Below, in pieces: positions 1-5,851 of a stretch of DNA of 5,859 nucleotides. Numbering within the stretch: the stretch's first letter is position 1; each line of letters starts with the position of its first letter. The notes beneath the pieces were generated by a model that worked only from the letters and a program-made list of their open reading frames with translations, searched no databases and was not told the DNA's origin. The position numbers were made by a program, and so were the translations under genes. This stretch comes from Rhodobacterales bacterium (GTDB lineage Bacteria > Pseudomonadota > Alphaproteobacteria > Rhodobacterales > Rhodobacteraceae), in contig JANXPK010000261.1 of assembly GCA_025357355.1 (NCBI GenBank), positions 1 through 5,859 on the forward strand. The letters run 5' to 3'.

Positions 1-652
1 CAAAATTGGCCACCCCCAGCGTGCCGTGGCTCCCGATCTTGGCGAAGATCAGGTGGCTCAGCAGGAAATGATCGCTGCCCGCAACGAAGTCGGTGATCCT
101 GTCAGTGTTGGTGGCGGCGCTCAGATGGGTGTCGAACACGAAGCTATCGGCCCCCGTCCCGCCGGTCAGCCGGTCATTGCCGAGCCCGCCATCAATCCTG
201 TCCGCCCCACTGCCGCCGGTAACACTGTCGGCGCCGCCCTCGGCCTGCAGGTTGTCCGCCCGGCCGCCGCCCAGCAACACATCATTGCCCGCCGTACCGA
301 CGACGTGGTCGTTGCCCGACAACACCAGCTTGGTCCACGCCGCCCAGTTGCCGCCATTGATGTCGTGCGACATCTTGACGGCCGAGACGTGAAGCCCCTG
401 CGCCTCCTGCTGCACGGCGCCCCCGCTGGACGCCACAACGGCCGTGACGTTTCCGGCCGTGACCGCCGTCACCACCCCATTCACCACCACCGGAACCATG
501 CCGCTGCCGGAAATGGTGAACAATTGGTTGGTGCCAAAGCTCCATTGCAGCGTTGTGGCGTTGGCCGTCAGCAGGGTGGCACCCGACAGAAAGCTCAGAT
601 CGAATGCCGTCATGTCGATCGCGGCAAGTCCGGGGAAATCTACCGTGGCCAT
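1..652 (-). CDS. RTX calcium-binding protein, partial (C-terminus beyond the window)
   Basis: The frame is open from an ATG at 652 to the left edge, giving 217 residues with no stop. Residues 1-90 form an N-terminal module rich in Thr, Val and Ala that starts MATVDFPG and ends near VSA (89-91). After a linker (92-110, WAAWTKL) come RTX nonapeptides of the GGxGxDxUx type: a partial one at 111-118, then six at 119-172 with Asp124, Asp133, Asp142, Asp151, Asp160 and Asp169 as calcium ligands. A tail typical of RTX C-termini follows (FDTHL at 173-177, DRITDF at 184-189). By analogy with the paralog at 753-1303, about 50 C-terminal residues are missing. There is no Sec signal peptide, as expected for a type I secretion substrate, and the uncleaved secretion signal would be in the missing part. 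The Shine-Dalgarno AGGAG (661-665) sits 8 nt before the start. No enzymatic domain is visible and the biological role is unknown. The family call is firm. Confidence 0.88.
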   Translation of the reverse strand, partial: MATVDFPGLAAIDMTAFDLSFLSGATLLTANATTLQWSFGTNQLFTISGSGMVPVVVNGVVTAVTAGNVTAVVASSGGAVQQEAQGLHVSAVKMSHDINGGNWAAWTKLVLSGNDHVVGTAGNDVLLGGGRADNLQAEGGADSVTGGSGADRIDGGLGNDRLTGGTGADSFVFDTHLSAATNTDRITDFVAGSDHFLLSHLIFAKIGSHGTLGVANF

Positions 653-752
653 CGGAAACGCTCCTGTTGACAATGCACTGCTCGCAATCCTTCCACCCCG
701 ACCGGCGCACCTGTCAATTGCCTTTGCCGTTCCCGGCCCAGGATCGTCCGCT

Positions 753-1303
753 TCACACCACCAGGAAATCGCTCGCCGTCACGGTCAGCCCTGCCGTGAC
801 GTGACCGAAGATCACTGCCGCCAGCCCGCCCACTCCGTCCTTGTCATACAAGAGGTTCCCGCTGCCGGCATCCTAGATGATGTGCTGCGACGACGTTGTG
901 GCCGCACCCAAGGCAAAGTCGGCGGATAACAGCGTGCCGCCGCTGCCAATACCGGCAAACACTGCATGGTTCAGCGCGATATGGTCGGTCCTATGGCTGA
1001 AATCGGCAATGGTATCGGCATTCTTGGCGATAACGCCGAAACGCTCCAGTTCAGAATCTCGGAACCGACCGTGCCAGCGCTGCTGAATTCGGCCGAAATC
1101 AGGGTTCCGCCGTTCATCCCGGTCAGCATTCCGTTATGAACGACGGGCTGCAGCCCGGTGCCGGTAAACGTCCAGGTGCCGAAGCCGAAGTCGAAAACCA
1201 GCTTCGTCGAAGTGTCGATGACGATCGGCACGGTAGTCACGGGGCTCAAGTCGAACGTCGTCATGTCGACATGCGGCAACTGAGGAAAACTTATCGTGGC
1301 CAT
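753..1303 (-). pseudogene. decayed RTX calcium-binding paralog: repeat block deleted, frameshift and stop codon
   Basis: The ATG at 1303 is preceded by a good Shine-Dalgarno (AGGGGAG, 1311-1317, 7 nt spacer). It opens 110 codons to a stop at 971-973. Residues 1-90 align without large gaps to residues 1-91 of the neighbouring RTX gene (MATISFPQ versus MATVDFPG; both end in VSA). From about 1034 this frame becomes nonsense, while another minus-strand frame carries an RTX tail: NADTIADF (about 1000-1022), then TDHIAL, VFAGIG, GTLLSADF, and the canonical end TASDFLVV before a TGA at 753-755. The roughly 80-95 residues with nonapeptide repeats present in the neighbour are absent here, so an out-of-frame deletion probably joined module to tail. 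A second lesion, TAG at 873-875, interrupts the tail just before DAGSGNLLYD, where a Tyr codon is usual. A truncated 110-residue product could still be made, but it would lack calcium repeats and a secretion signal. Confidence 0.85.
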
Positions 1304-1336
1304 GATCGCACTCCCCTATGAAACCAAATGCTTGGA

Positions 1337-1356
1337 TCGTACCACGATTGGTGCGA
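1337..1356. promoter_or_regulatory. imperfect dyad upstream of the RTX pseudogene
   Basis: TCGTACCA (1337-1344) and TGGTGCGA (1349-1356) are inverted repeats with one mismatch in eight, separated by CGAT. The centre is about 43 bp upstream of the ATG at 1303. It could be an operator or part of a 5' leader hairpin. A dyad of this size can also occur by chance. Confidence 0.3.
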
Positions 1357-1500
1357 GTTGACCGAGCCAGACCGATCTTCTTCGGCTCCGAATGCGGATA
1401 TCCGCCGCCATCGTCTTCGAAATCGGACCTGACGCCTGCGGAACCCCGATTCGCGGGATCATGGTTAACGGAGAACTGGGACCGAAAACCTCGCATCGCC

Positions 1501-1544
1501 TGTAGTGGCAATGTAGATGCAATGTAGGTGGTTTGTAGGTCGTT
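1501..1544. repeat. four tandem 11-bp repeats (TGTAG-N6), probable regulator half-sites
   Basis: On the plus strand TGTAG begins at 1501, 1512, 1523 and 1534, so the period is exactly 11 bp with no slippage. Units 1 and 2 match at 9 of 11 positions (both end in GCAA), and units 3 and 4 match at 10 of 11 (both TGTAGGT.GTT). Read on the minus strand this is CTACA repeated towards the RTX pseudogene, whose start codon is 197 bp away. An 11-bp direct-repeat spacing, one helical turn, is characteristic of OmpR/PhoB-family response regulators, which bind head to tail. The regulator cannot be named from the window. Confidence 0.55.
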
Positions 1545-1594
1545 CACTTTCCGTTAATCACGCCAATTAACAGTGCGAACTCAATGGCTTGGCG

Positions 1595-1613
1595 CCGAGC
1601 GTCCGCTGCTCGG
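1595..1613 (-). terminator. weak hairpin downstream of parC
   Basis: CCGAGC (1595-1600) and GCTCGG (1608-1613) can pair around a 7-nt loop. The hairpin lies 11 to 30 bp past the parC stop on the minus strand. There is no T tract after it in the direction of parC transcription, so it would be at best a pause site or a 3'-end stabiliser, not a classical intrinsic terminator. Confidence 0.25.
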
Positions 1614-1624
1614 ACCATGCCTTC

Positions 1625-3925
1625 TCAGAACCGGTTGTCCCGCGGAAACCCTCGTGGCGCCATCCGCCCCGCCGTCGCCCGTGCTGCCAGCCATTCGCCC
1701 AGGTCCGTTTCCGTCCGCGTCCGGCCAGCGGGGTCTTTCCATGACAGGCCGCGCGCCAGTTCAAAGGTGGTCGCATCGCTCAGCCCGCCATCCTTGTATT
1801 TCTGCAGCCGAACGCCCTTGCCCTTGGCCATCTCTGGTAGTTCGGCCAGTGCAAATATCAACACCTTGCGGTTGTCGCCCACAACCGCCACATGATCGCC
1901 CCCCACCCGCTTGCACAGCGCCAGCCTGACCCCGTCGCCCAGGGTCATCACCTGCTTGCCCGCCCGCGTCTGGGCCAGCACCTCATCGGAAGCCACCACA
2001 AACCCATCACCCGCAGTCGAGGCGACCAGCAGCTTTTCGCCGGGGCGGAAGATCATCAGCCCGACGATCCCCGCATCATTGGGCAAGTCCACCATCAGCC
2101 GCACCGGCTCTCCCATCCCACGCCCACCCGGCAGGCTGACGCCCAGCAGCGTATAGAACCGCCCGTTGGCACCGATCAACAATATCTTGTCGGTCGTTTC
2201 AGCATGAAACACAAACAGTGGCCCATCGCCGTCCTTGAACTTCTGCTCGGCCGCAAGATCTACCTGCCCTTTCAAGGCCCTGATCCAGCCCATCTGACTG
2301 CAGATCACCGTGATCGGCTCACGTTCGATCATCGCCTCGAAGCTGACCTCTTCGGCATCGCCCGCCTCGGCAAAACTGGTCCGCCGCTTTCCCAGAACCG
2401 TGTCCTTGCCGAACTGTTTGCGGATATCCTCAAGTTCGACCCCGATCCGCTTCCACTGCTGGCGGTCGCTGTCCAGAAGGTCCGCCAACCCGGCGCGTTC
2501 CTTCATCAGCGCGTCGCGCTCTGCAATCAGCTCCAGCTCTTCCAGCCGCCGCAAGCTGCGCAGCCGCATGTTCAGGATCGCCTCGGCCTGAATGTCAGTC
2601 AGTTCGCCCTCGCCGGGCGTGGGCGCGACATAGTCCTTTTCATTCAAAGCCCTACGGTGCGGTCGGCCCCAATCCTCGGCCATCAGGGCGCGCTTGGGGT
2701 CCTCGTCGTAGCGAATGATGTCGATGACCCGGTCGAGGTTCAGGAAGGTGATCAGGAAGCCTTCCAGGATCTCAAGCCGGTGGTCGATCTTCTCGACCCG
2801 GTGCTGGCTGCGGCGTTTGAGGACATCACGGCGGTGGTCGAGAAAGGCCTTGAGCACCTCTTTCAGCGAGCAGACCTTGGGCACCTTGCCGTCGATCAAC
2901 ACGTTCATGTTCAGGCTGAACCGGCTTTCCAGTTCGCTGTTGCGAAACAAGGCACTCATCAGCATGTCTGGCTCAACGGTGCGCGAGCGTGGCTCGATGA
3001 CGATGCGGACATCCTCGGCGCTTTCGTCGCGCACGTCGGCCAAAAGAGGAACCTTCTTCAGCTCGATCAATTCAGCCAGCTTCTCGATCAGCTTGGATTT
3101 CTGCACCTGATAAGGGATTTCCGTCACGACGATTTGCCACGTACCGCGCCCCAGATCTTCGACCTGCCACTTGGCGCGAGTGCGGAACGACCCGCGCCCG
3201 GTGCGATAGGCCGCAAGGATTGCGTCGCGCGGCTCGACTATAACGCCGCCGGTCGGGAAGTCGGGGCCGGGGATGATCGCTGCTAGGGCGTCGTCCGCGA
3301 GATGGGCGTCCTTCAACAGCGCATGACAGCCCTGGATCAACTCATCAAGGTTGTGCGGCGGGATATTCGTGGCCATGCCGACAGCGATACCGCTGGAGCC
3401 ATTGGCCAACAGGTTTGGAAAAGCGGCAGGCATCACGACCGGCTCTTCCAGCGTGCCGTCGTAATTGGGGCGGAAGTCGACCGCGTTCTCGGCAAGCCCG
3501 TCCATCAGCGTCTCGGAAATCGCCGTCAGCCGCGCCTCGGTATAGCGCGCAGCCGCCGGGTTATCGCCATCGATATTGCCGAAGTTGCCCTGGCCATCAA
3601 CCAGCGGATAACGCACGTTGAAATCCTGCGCCAGCCGCGCCATCGCATCGTAAATCGCCGCATCGCCGTGCGGATGGTAGTTGCCCATCACATCGCCGCT
3701 GATCTTGGCCGACTTGCGAAAGCCCCCGGTCGCGGTCAGCCGCAGTTCGCGCATGGCGAACAGAATGCGGCGATGGACGGGCTTCAACCCATCCCGCGCA
3801 TCAGGCAAGGCGCGGTGCATGATGGTGGACAAGGCATAGGTCAGATAGCGCTCGCCAATAGCCCGGGCGAGCGGTTCGGAGACCGTGACAGGCTCTATCT
3901 TGGGTGCGTCATCTTCGTCAGCCAT
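1625..3925 (-). CDS. parC: DNA topoisomerase IV subunit A (ParC)
   Basis: The gene encodes 766 residues, close to the 752 of E. coli ParC. It is the cleavage/rejoining subunit of topoisomerase IV, which with ParE decatenates daughter chromosomes and relaxes supercoils using ATP. The winged-helix/tower part starts near residue 12. ALPDARDGLKPVHRRIL (39-55) and the YHPHGD segment (83-88) are family hallmarks, and the catalytic Tyr is Tyr128 in AARYTEARLT. A coiled-coil region follows at about 360-490. The degenerate C-terminal beta-pinwheel (about 500-735) has blade motifs such as GGRGMGEPV and MAKGKGVRL. No intact GyrA box (QRRGGKG) is present, which favours ParC over GyrA. I chose the ATG at 3925 because conserved sequence begins soon after it. 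The frame stays open to 4084, but that part has no family similarity and overlaps the SDR gene. The Shine-Dalgarno is weak. parE is not in the window, as is usual for alphaproteobacteria. Confidence 0.96.
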   Translation of the reverse strand: MADEDDAPKIEPVTVSEPLARAIGERYLTYALSTIMHRALPDARDGLKPVHRRILFAMRELRLTATGGFRKSAKISGDVMGNYHPHGDAAIYDAMARLAQDFNVRYPLVDGQGNFGNIDGDNPAAARYTEARLTAISETLMDGLAENAVDFRPNYDGTLEEPVVMPAAFPNLLANGSSGIAVGMATNIPPHNLDELIQGCHALLKDAHLADDALAAIIPGPDFPTGGVIVEPRDAILAAYRTGRGSFRTRAKWQVEDLGRGTWQIVVTEIPYQVQKSKLIEKLAELIELKKVPLLADVRDESAEDVRIVIEPRSRTVEPDMLMSALFRNSELESRFSLNMNVLIDGKVPKVCSLKEVLKAFLDHRRDVLKRRSQHRVEKIDHRLEILEGFLITFLNLDRVIDIIRYDEDPKRALMAEDWGRPHRRALNEKDYVAPTPGEGELTDIQAEAILNMRLRSLRRLEELELIAERDALMKERAGLADLLDSDRQQWKRIGVELEDIRKQFGKDTVLGKRRTSFAEAGDAEEVSFEAMIEREPITVICSQMGWIRALKGQVDLAAEQKFKDGDGPLFVFHAETTDKILLIGANGRFYTLLGVSLPGGRGMGEPVRLMVDLPNDAGIVGLMIFRPGEKLLVASTAGDGFVVASDEVLAQTRAGKQVMTLGDGVRLALCKRVGGDHVAVVGDNRKVLIFALAELPEMAKGKGVRLQKYKDGGLSDATTFELARGLSWKDPAGRTRTETDLGEWLAARATAGRMAPRGFPRDNRF

Positions 3926-4043
3926 GGTCGTTCTGTAATTCGCCCCTGTCCAACGGTCCAGCGGGAAAACGGGCCCGCCGCACCGGTTTGCCTTGGCCGT
4001 GATTTCCCTGCATGGTGACCGCGGCCGCGACCGGAGTATGCCT
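3926..4043. promoter_or_regulatory. divergent intergenic region parC / SDR
   Basis: These 118 bp separate two genes that start back to back, so the promoters of both parC (leftward) and the SDR operon (rightward) should be here or inside the neighbouring gene starts. The region is GC-rich, with a CGCGGCCGCG palindrome around 4020-4030 and a possible GCGGG/CCCGC stem around 3960-3978. I found no clear -35/-10 pair or recognised operator. The assignment as a promoter region rests on gene orientation alone. Confidence 0.4.
4033..4036 (+). promoter_or_regulatory. Shine-Dalgarno that decides the SDR start
   Basis: GGAG at 4033-4036 lies 7 nt before the ATG at 4044 but only 1 nt before the in-frame ATG at 4038. 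Normal spacing therefore favours 4044. The earlier in-frame ATG at 3993 has no comparable site. Confidence 0.55.
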
Positions 4044-4859
4044 ATGCAACGATCCATCCTGATCACAGGTTGCTCCTCGGGCATTGGCCAAGACGCTGCA
4101 CATGGGTTGCGGGCGCTCGGGTGGCGGGTGTTTGCGACTTGCCGGCAGGAACAGGATTGCGAACGGCTTCGCGGCGAGGGTCTGGAAAGTTTCGCGCTCG
4201 ACTATGCCGACGAGGCCAGCATCGCCGACGCCGTGACGGAGGTTCAGTCGCGGACACCAACGCTGGATGCCCTGTTCAACAACGGCGCCTTTGCTTGTCC
4301 TGGTGCGGTCGAGGATCTGCCGCGGGGTGCCCTGCGCGCGATATTTGAGGTCAACTTGTTCGGCTATCACGACCTGACCCGCCGACTGATCCCGATGATG
4401 CGGGCGCAGGGGCATGGGCGGATCGTCAATTGTTCGTCGATCCTGGGGCTGGTCGCGGCCAGATGGCGCGGGGCCTATGTCGCCACCAAGTTCGCGATGG
4501 AGGGGTTGACGGACGTCCTGCGGATCGAGATGCAAGGGACCGGGATCGAGGTGATCCTGATCGAACCAGGCCCCATTACCTCGTCCATTCGCAAGAATGC
4601 CATCCCGCATTTCGAACGCTGGATTGACTGGCGGGCCTCGGCCCGGTCCGCAGAATATGCCGCTCTTCGACACCGGCTCTATGAAAACCGGGGGCCGGAC
4701 ACCTTCGAGCTGCCCGCCTCGGCCGTGACCGCCGCCTTGATCCGCGCGCTTGATGCGCCGCGACCGCGCTACTATGTGACGACGCCGACCTATCTGATGG
4801 GCTTTGCCCGCCGCGTCCTGTCGTCCCGTGCGCTTGACTGGCTGATCGCCAAGGGCTGA
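4044..4859 (+). CDS. classical SDR-family NAD(P)-dependent oxidoreductase
   Basis: From the ATG at 4044 the protein has 271 residues, normal for a classical short-chain dehydrogenase/reductase. The Rossmann fold shows the cofactor motif TGCSSGIG (8-15), a NNGA variant of the usual NNAG (79-82), Asn104 in EVNLFG, Ser132 in NCSS, and the YxxxK pair Tyr145/Lys149, i.e. a complete Asn-Ser-Tyr-Lys tetrad. IEPGPI (173-178) is the usual segment after strand six. Arg34 after the second strand (ATCR) suggests a preference for NADPH. The pattern resembles the 17beta-hydroxysteroid-dehydrogenase-like or DltE-like group, but the substrate cannot be read from the sequence. It is soluble and cytoplasmic, with no signal peptide. 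It is the first gene of a plus-strand row, with the HIG1-type gene starting 63 bp downstream. An ATG at 4038 is an alternative start that adds two residues. Confidence 0.9.
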   Translation: MQRSILITGCSSGIGQDAAHGLRALGWRVFATCRQEQDCERLRGEGLESFALDYADEASIADAVTEVQSRTPTLDALFNNGAFACPGAVEDLPRGALRAIFEVNLFGYHDLTRRLIPMMRAQGHGRIVNCSSILGLVAARWRGAYVATKFAMEGLTDVLRIEMQGTGIEVILIEPGPITSSIRKNAIPHFERWIDWRASARSAEYAALRHRLYENRGPDTFELPASAVTAALIRALDAPRPRYYVTTPTYLMGFARRVLSSRALDWLIAKG

Positions 4860-4922
4860 CGATTTCGGGTTCGCTTTTCGCCGGTGGATCACTATGTCAA
4901 GGGCAGGACAAGGACAAACCCC

Positions 4923-5132
4923 ATGCTGAGCAGCCCGCTATTCATCCTGGCTACCGTGGTGTGCCTGATCGTGCTGATCATTCTGATGATTGGCATTGGG
5001 GTCTTCACCAAGGGTGGCGAGGTCAACCGCAAATACGGCAACCGGCTGATGCGCTACCGGATCATCGCGCAGGCGCTGGCGGTGCTGGCGATCGTATTGT
5101 TTGCATGGGCGAAATCGCACGGAGGGCCATGA
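4923..5132 (+). CDS. twin-transmembrane HIG1-domain protein
   Basis: This small protein has 69 residues and two predicted membrane helices, about 5-28 and 46-63, joined by a short positively charged loop. The loop and second-helix start (GGEVNRKYGNRLMRYR, 31-46, then Gln50) fit the HIG1 pattern of Gly, Arg and Gln residues known from mitochondrial Rcf1/HIGD proteins and their alphaproteobacterial relatives. In mitochondria such proteins associate with cytochrome c oxidase. A role in the respiratory chain here is inference only. The start at 4923 has AAGGA at 4910-4914 with an 8-nt spacer. An upstream in-frame ATG at 4884 would prepend a charged stretch and has no such site. The stop overlaps the start of the adenosyltransferase gene, so the two are translationally coupled. 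Confidence 0.82.
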   Translation: MLSSPLFILATVVCLIVLIILMIGIGVFTKGGEVNRKYGNRLMRYRIIAQALAVLAIVLFAWAKSHGGP

Positions 5133-5692
5133 TGGTCGTGTTGTCGAAGATCTACACCAGGACCGGCGACACCGGTGAGACGGCGCTGGGCGATGGGTCG
5201 CGGGTGCCGAAATATGATCTGCGGGTCGCGTCTTATGGCACGGTTGACGAGGTCAACGCGACAGTGGGGTTGGCGCGGTTGCAGGGCGGCGAATTGGATG
5301 CGCCGCTGGCGCGAATCTCGAATGACTTGTTCGATCTGGGTGCCGACCTGTGCACGCCGGATGACGACGCCGCCAGGACGCTTCGGCTGCGGATCATCGC
5401 AGCACAGGTTGACCGGCTGGAGCGCGAGATTGACGCGATGAACGAACGGCTGACGCCATTGCGCAGTTTCGTGCTGCCGGGGGGTTCGGCTTTGGCCGCC
5501 CATCTGCACCTGTGCCGCACGGTGTGTCGGCGGGCGGAGCGGCTGGTGGTGGAGCTGGCGGCGGCAGAGACGGTCAACCCGGAAGCGATCCGCTATCTCA
5601 ACCGGCTGTCGGACTGGTTCTTTGTGGCTGGCCGTATCGCCAATGACGATGGAGTGCTGGATGTGCTGTGGGTGCCGGGGCTGACGCGATAG
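5132..5692 (+). CDS. PduO-type cob(I)yrinic acid a,c-diamide / cob(I)alamin adenosyltransferase
   Basis: The enzyme transfers the 5'-deoxyadenosyl group of ATP to cob(I)alamin to make coenzyme B12. At 186 residues it has the usual size for the PduO/MMAB (ATR) family and is unrelated in fold to CobA/BtuR. Family marks in order are the N-terminal ATP-binding segment TRTGDTGETALGDG (9-22), YGTVDEVNA (35-43), FVLPGG (113-118), CRRAER (132-137) and RYLNRLSDWFFVAGR (154-168), which supplies the conserved Arg/Asn/Asp residues of the active site. The product is cytoplasmic and works as a trimer in known members. GGAGG (5121-5125) is 6 nt before the ATG at 5132, so I prefer that start. The ATG at 5129 (ATGA overlap with the HIG1-type stop) would add one Met. 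Likely clients are adenosylcobalamin enzymes such as methylmalonyl-CoA mutase, encoded elsewhere. Confidence 0.95.
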   Translation: MVVLSKIYTRTGDTGETALGDGSRVPKYDLRVASYGTVDEVNATVGLARLQGGELDAPLARISNDLFDLGADLCTPDDDAARTLRLRIIAAQVDRLEREIDAMNERLTPLRSFVLPGGSALAAHLHLCRTVCRRAERLVVELAAAETVNPEAIRYLNRLSDWFFVAGRIANDDGVLDVLWVPGLTR

Positions 5693-5706
5693 GGTAGACG
5701 GCGGGA

Positions 5707-5736
5707 TGGTCCGAACCTCGGACCACACATTTTATT
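5707..5736 (+). terminator. intrinsic terminator after the adenosyltransferase gene
   Basis: TGGTCCGA (5707-5714) and TCGGACCA (5718-5725) form a perfect 8-bp stem with a 3-nt loop, starting 14 bp past the stop codon. A T-rich run (5730-5736, TTTTATT) follows after four bases. It should end the SDR/HIG1/adenosyltransferase transcript on the plus strand. Confidence 0.75.
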
Positions 5737-5757
5737 GCTATATATCAATAGTATAGC
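5737..5757. repeat. AT-rich inverted repeat
   Basis: GCTATA (5737-5742) and TATAGC (5752-5757) are perfect inverted repeats around 9 nt, extended on both sides by an AT/AT match with one non-Watson-Crick position. It lies in the AT-rich patch after the terminator and could be an operator or part of the promoter region of a rightward gene. The function is unassigned. Confidence 0.35.
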
Positions 5758-5785
5758 GATTTTCATTAACCCAATCTAAAGGTTG

Positions 5786-5802
5786 TTTGGAATGATTCCA
5801 AA
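5786..5802. promoter_or_regulatory. Irr/ICE-like iron-control box
   Basis: TTTGGAATGATTCCAAA is a perfect palindrome centred on 5794. It fits the ICE motif TTTRGAA-N3-TTCYAAA described for the haem-sensing regulator Irr in alphaproteobacteria (R=G, Y=C here). The gene to the left ends before it and is terminated, so the site most likely controls a plus-strand gene beginning beyond 5859, presumably for iron or haem handling. The identity of the binding protein is inferred from the motif alone. Confidence 0.6.
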
Positions 5803-5830
5803 TAGCCTTGTGCCTTGCGTCGGACCGAGA

Positions 5831-5851
5831 TTGCAGGGCCCTGTTGCAGGG
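5831..5851. repeat. short direct repeat and palindrome at the right edge
   Basis: TTGCAGGG occurs at 5831-5838 and again at 5844-5851 (13-bp period). CAGGGCCCTG (5834-5843) is a 10-bp palindrome, and CCCTG-TTG-CAGGG (5839-5851) could fold as a small hairpin in the leader of a rightward transcript. These overlapping symmetries are short and may be incidental. Confidence 0.3.

Larger units (their letters stand above)
1304..1624. other. gene-free stretch between parC and the RTX pseudogene
   Basis: These 321 bases lie downstream of parC and upstream of the RTX pseudogene, both on the minus strand. Short open frames exist on both strands, but none has a recognisable protein motif or a good ribosome site. 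The stretch holds the four-fold TGTAG repeat (1501-1544), an imperfect dyad close to the pseudogene start (1337-1356) and a small hairpin past the parC stop (1595-1613). It is best read as the upstream control region of the RTX gene plus the parC 3' end. I could not find a convincing -35/-10 pair on the minus strand. Confidence 0.6.

Noticed and set aside
709..714. TTGACA -35-like hexamer on the minus strand before the intact RTX gene
   Set aside because: No acceptable -10 hexamer is found 16-18 bp downstream, so a promoter is not supported.
26..929. Plus-strand open frames (26-670, 444-929) opposite the RTX genes
   Set aside because: The minus strand carries clear RTX repeats and tails. The plus frames are low-complexity shadows rich in Ala, Pro, Arg and His.
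1554..1570. Possible CtrA site (TTAA ... TTAA)
   Set aside because: The gap between the two TTAA is 9 nt. The CtrA consensus needs 7, and the second half lacks the usual context.
1892..3286. 464-codon open frame on the plus strand
   Set aside because: It lies wholly antisense to parC. Its composition (many Gln, His, Asp, Leu) is the mirror of GC-rich coding DNA, and no domain is visible.
3302..4018. 238-codon open frame on the plus strand
   Set aside because: Also antisense to the conserved 5' part of parC, with no recognisable motif. It ends inside the intergenic region.
4018..4030. GC palindrome containing GCGGCCGC
   Set aside because: Short palindromes of this kind are common in GC-rich genomes and nothing else suggests a site.
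3926..4084. 53-residue N-terminal extension of ParC
   Set aside because: The frame is open, but the extension has no ParC similarity and overlaps the SDR start. Normal family length is reached from the ATG at 3925.
3918..4892. 324-codon open frame on the minus strand
   Set aside because: It is antisense to the SDR gene, which has all its catalytic motifs on the other strand. The frame shows no motif.
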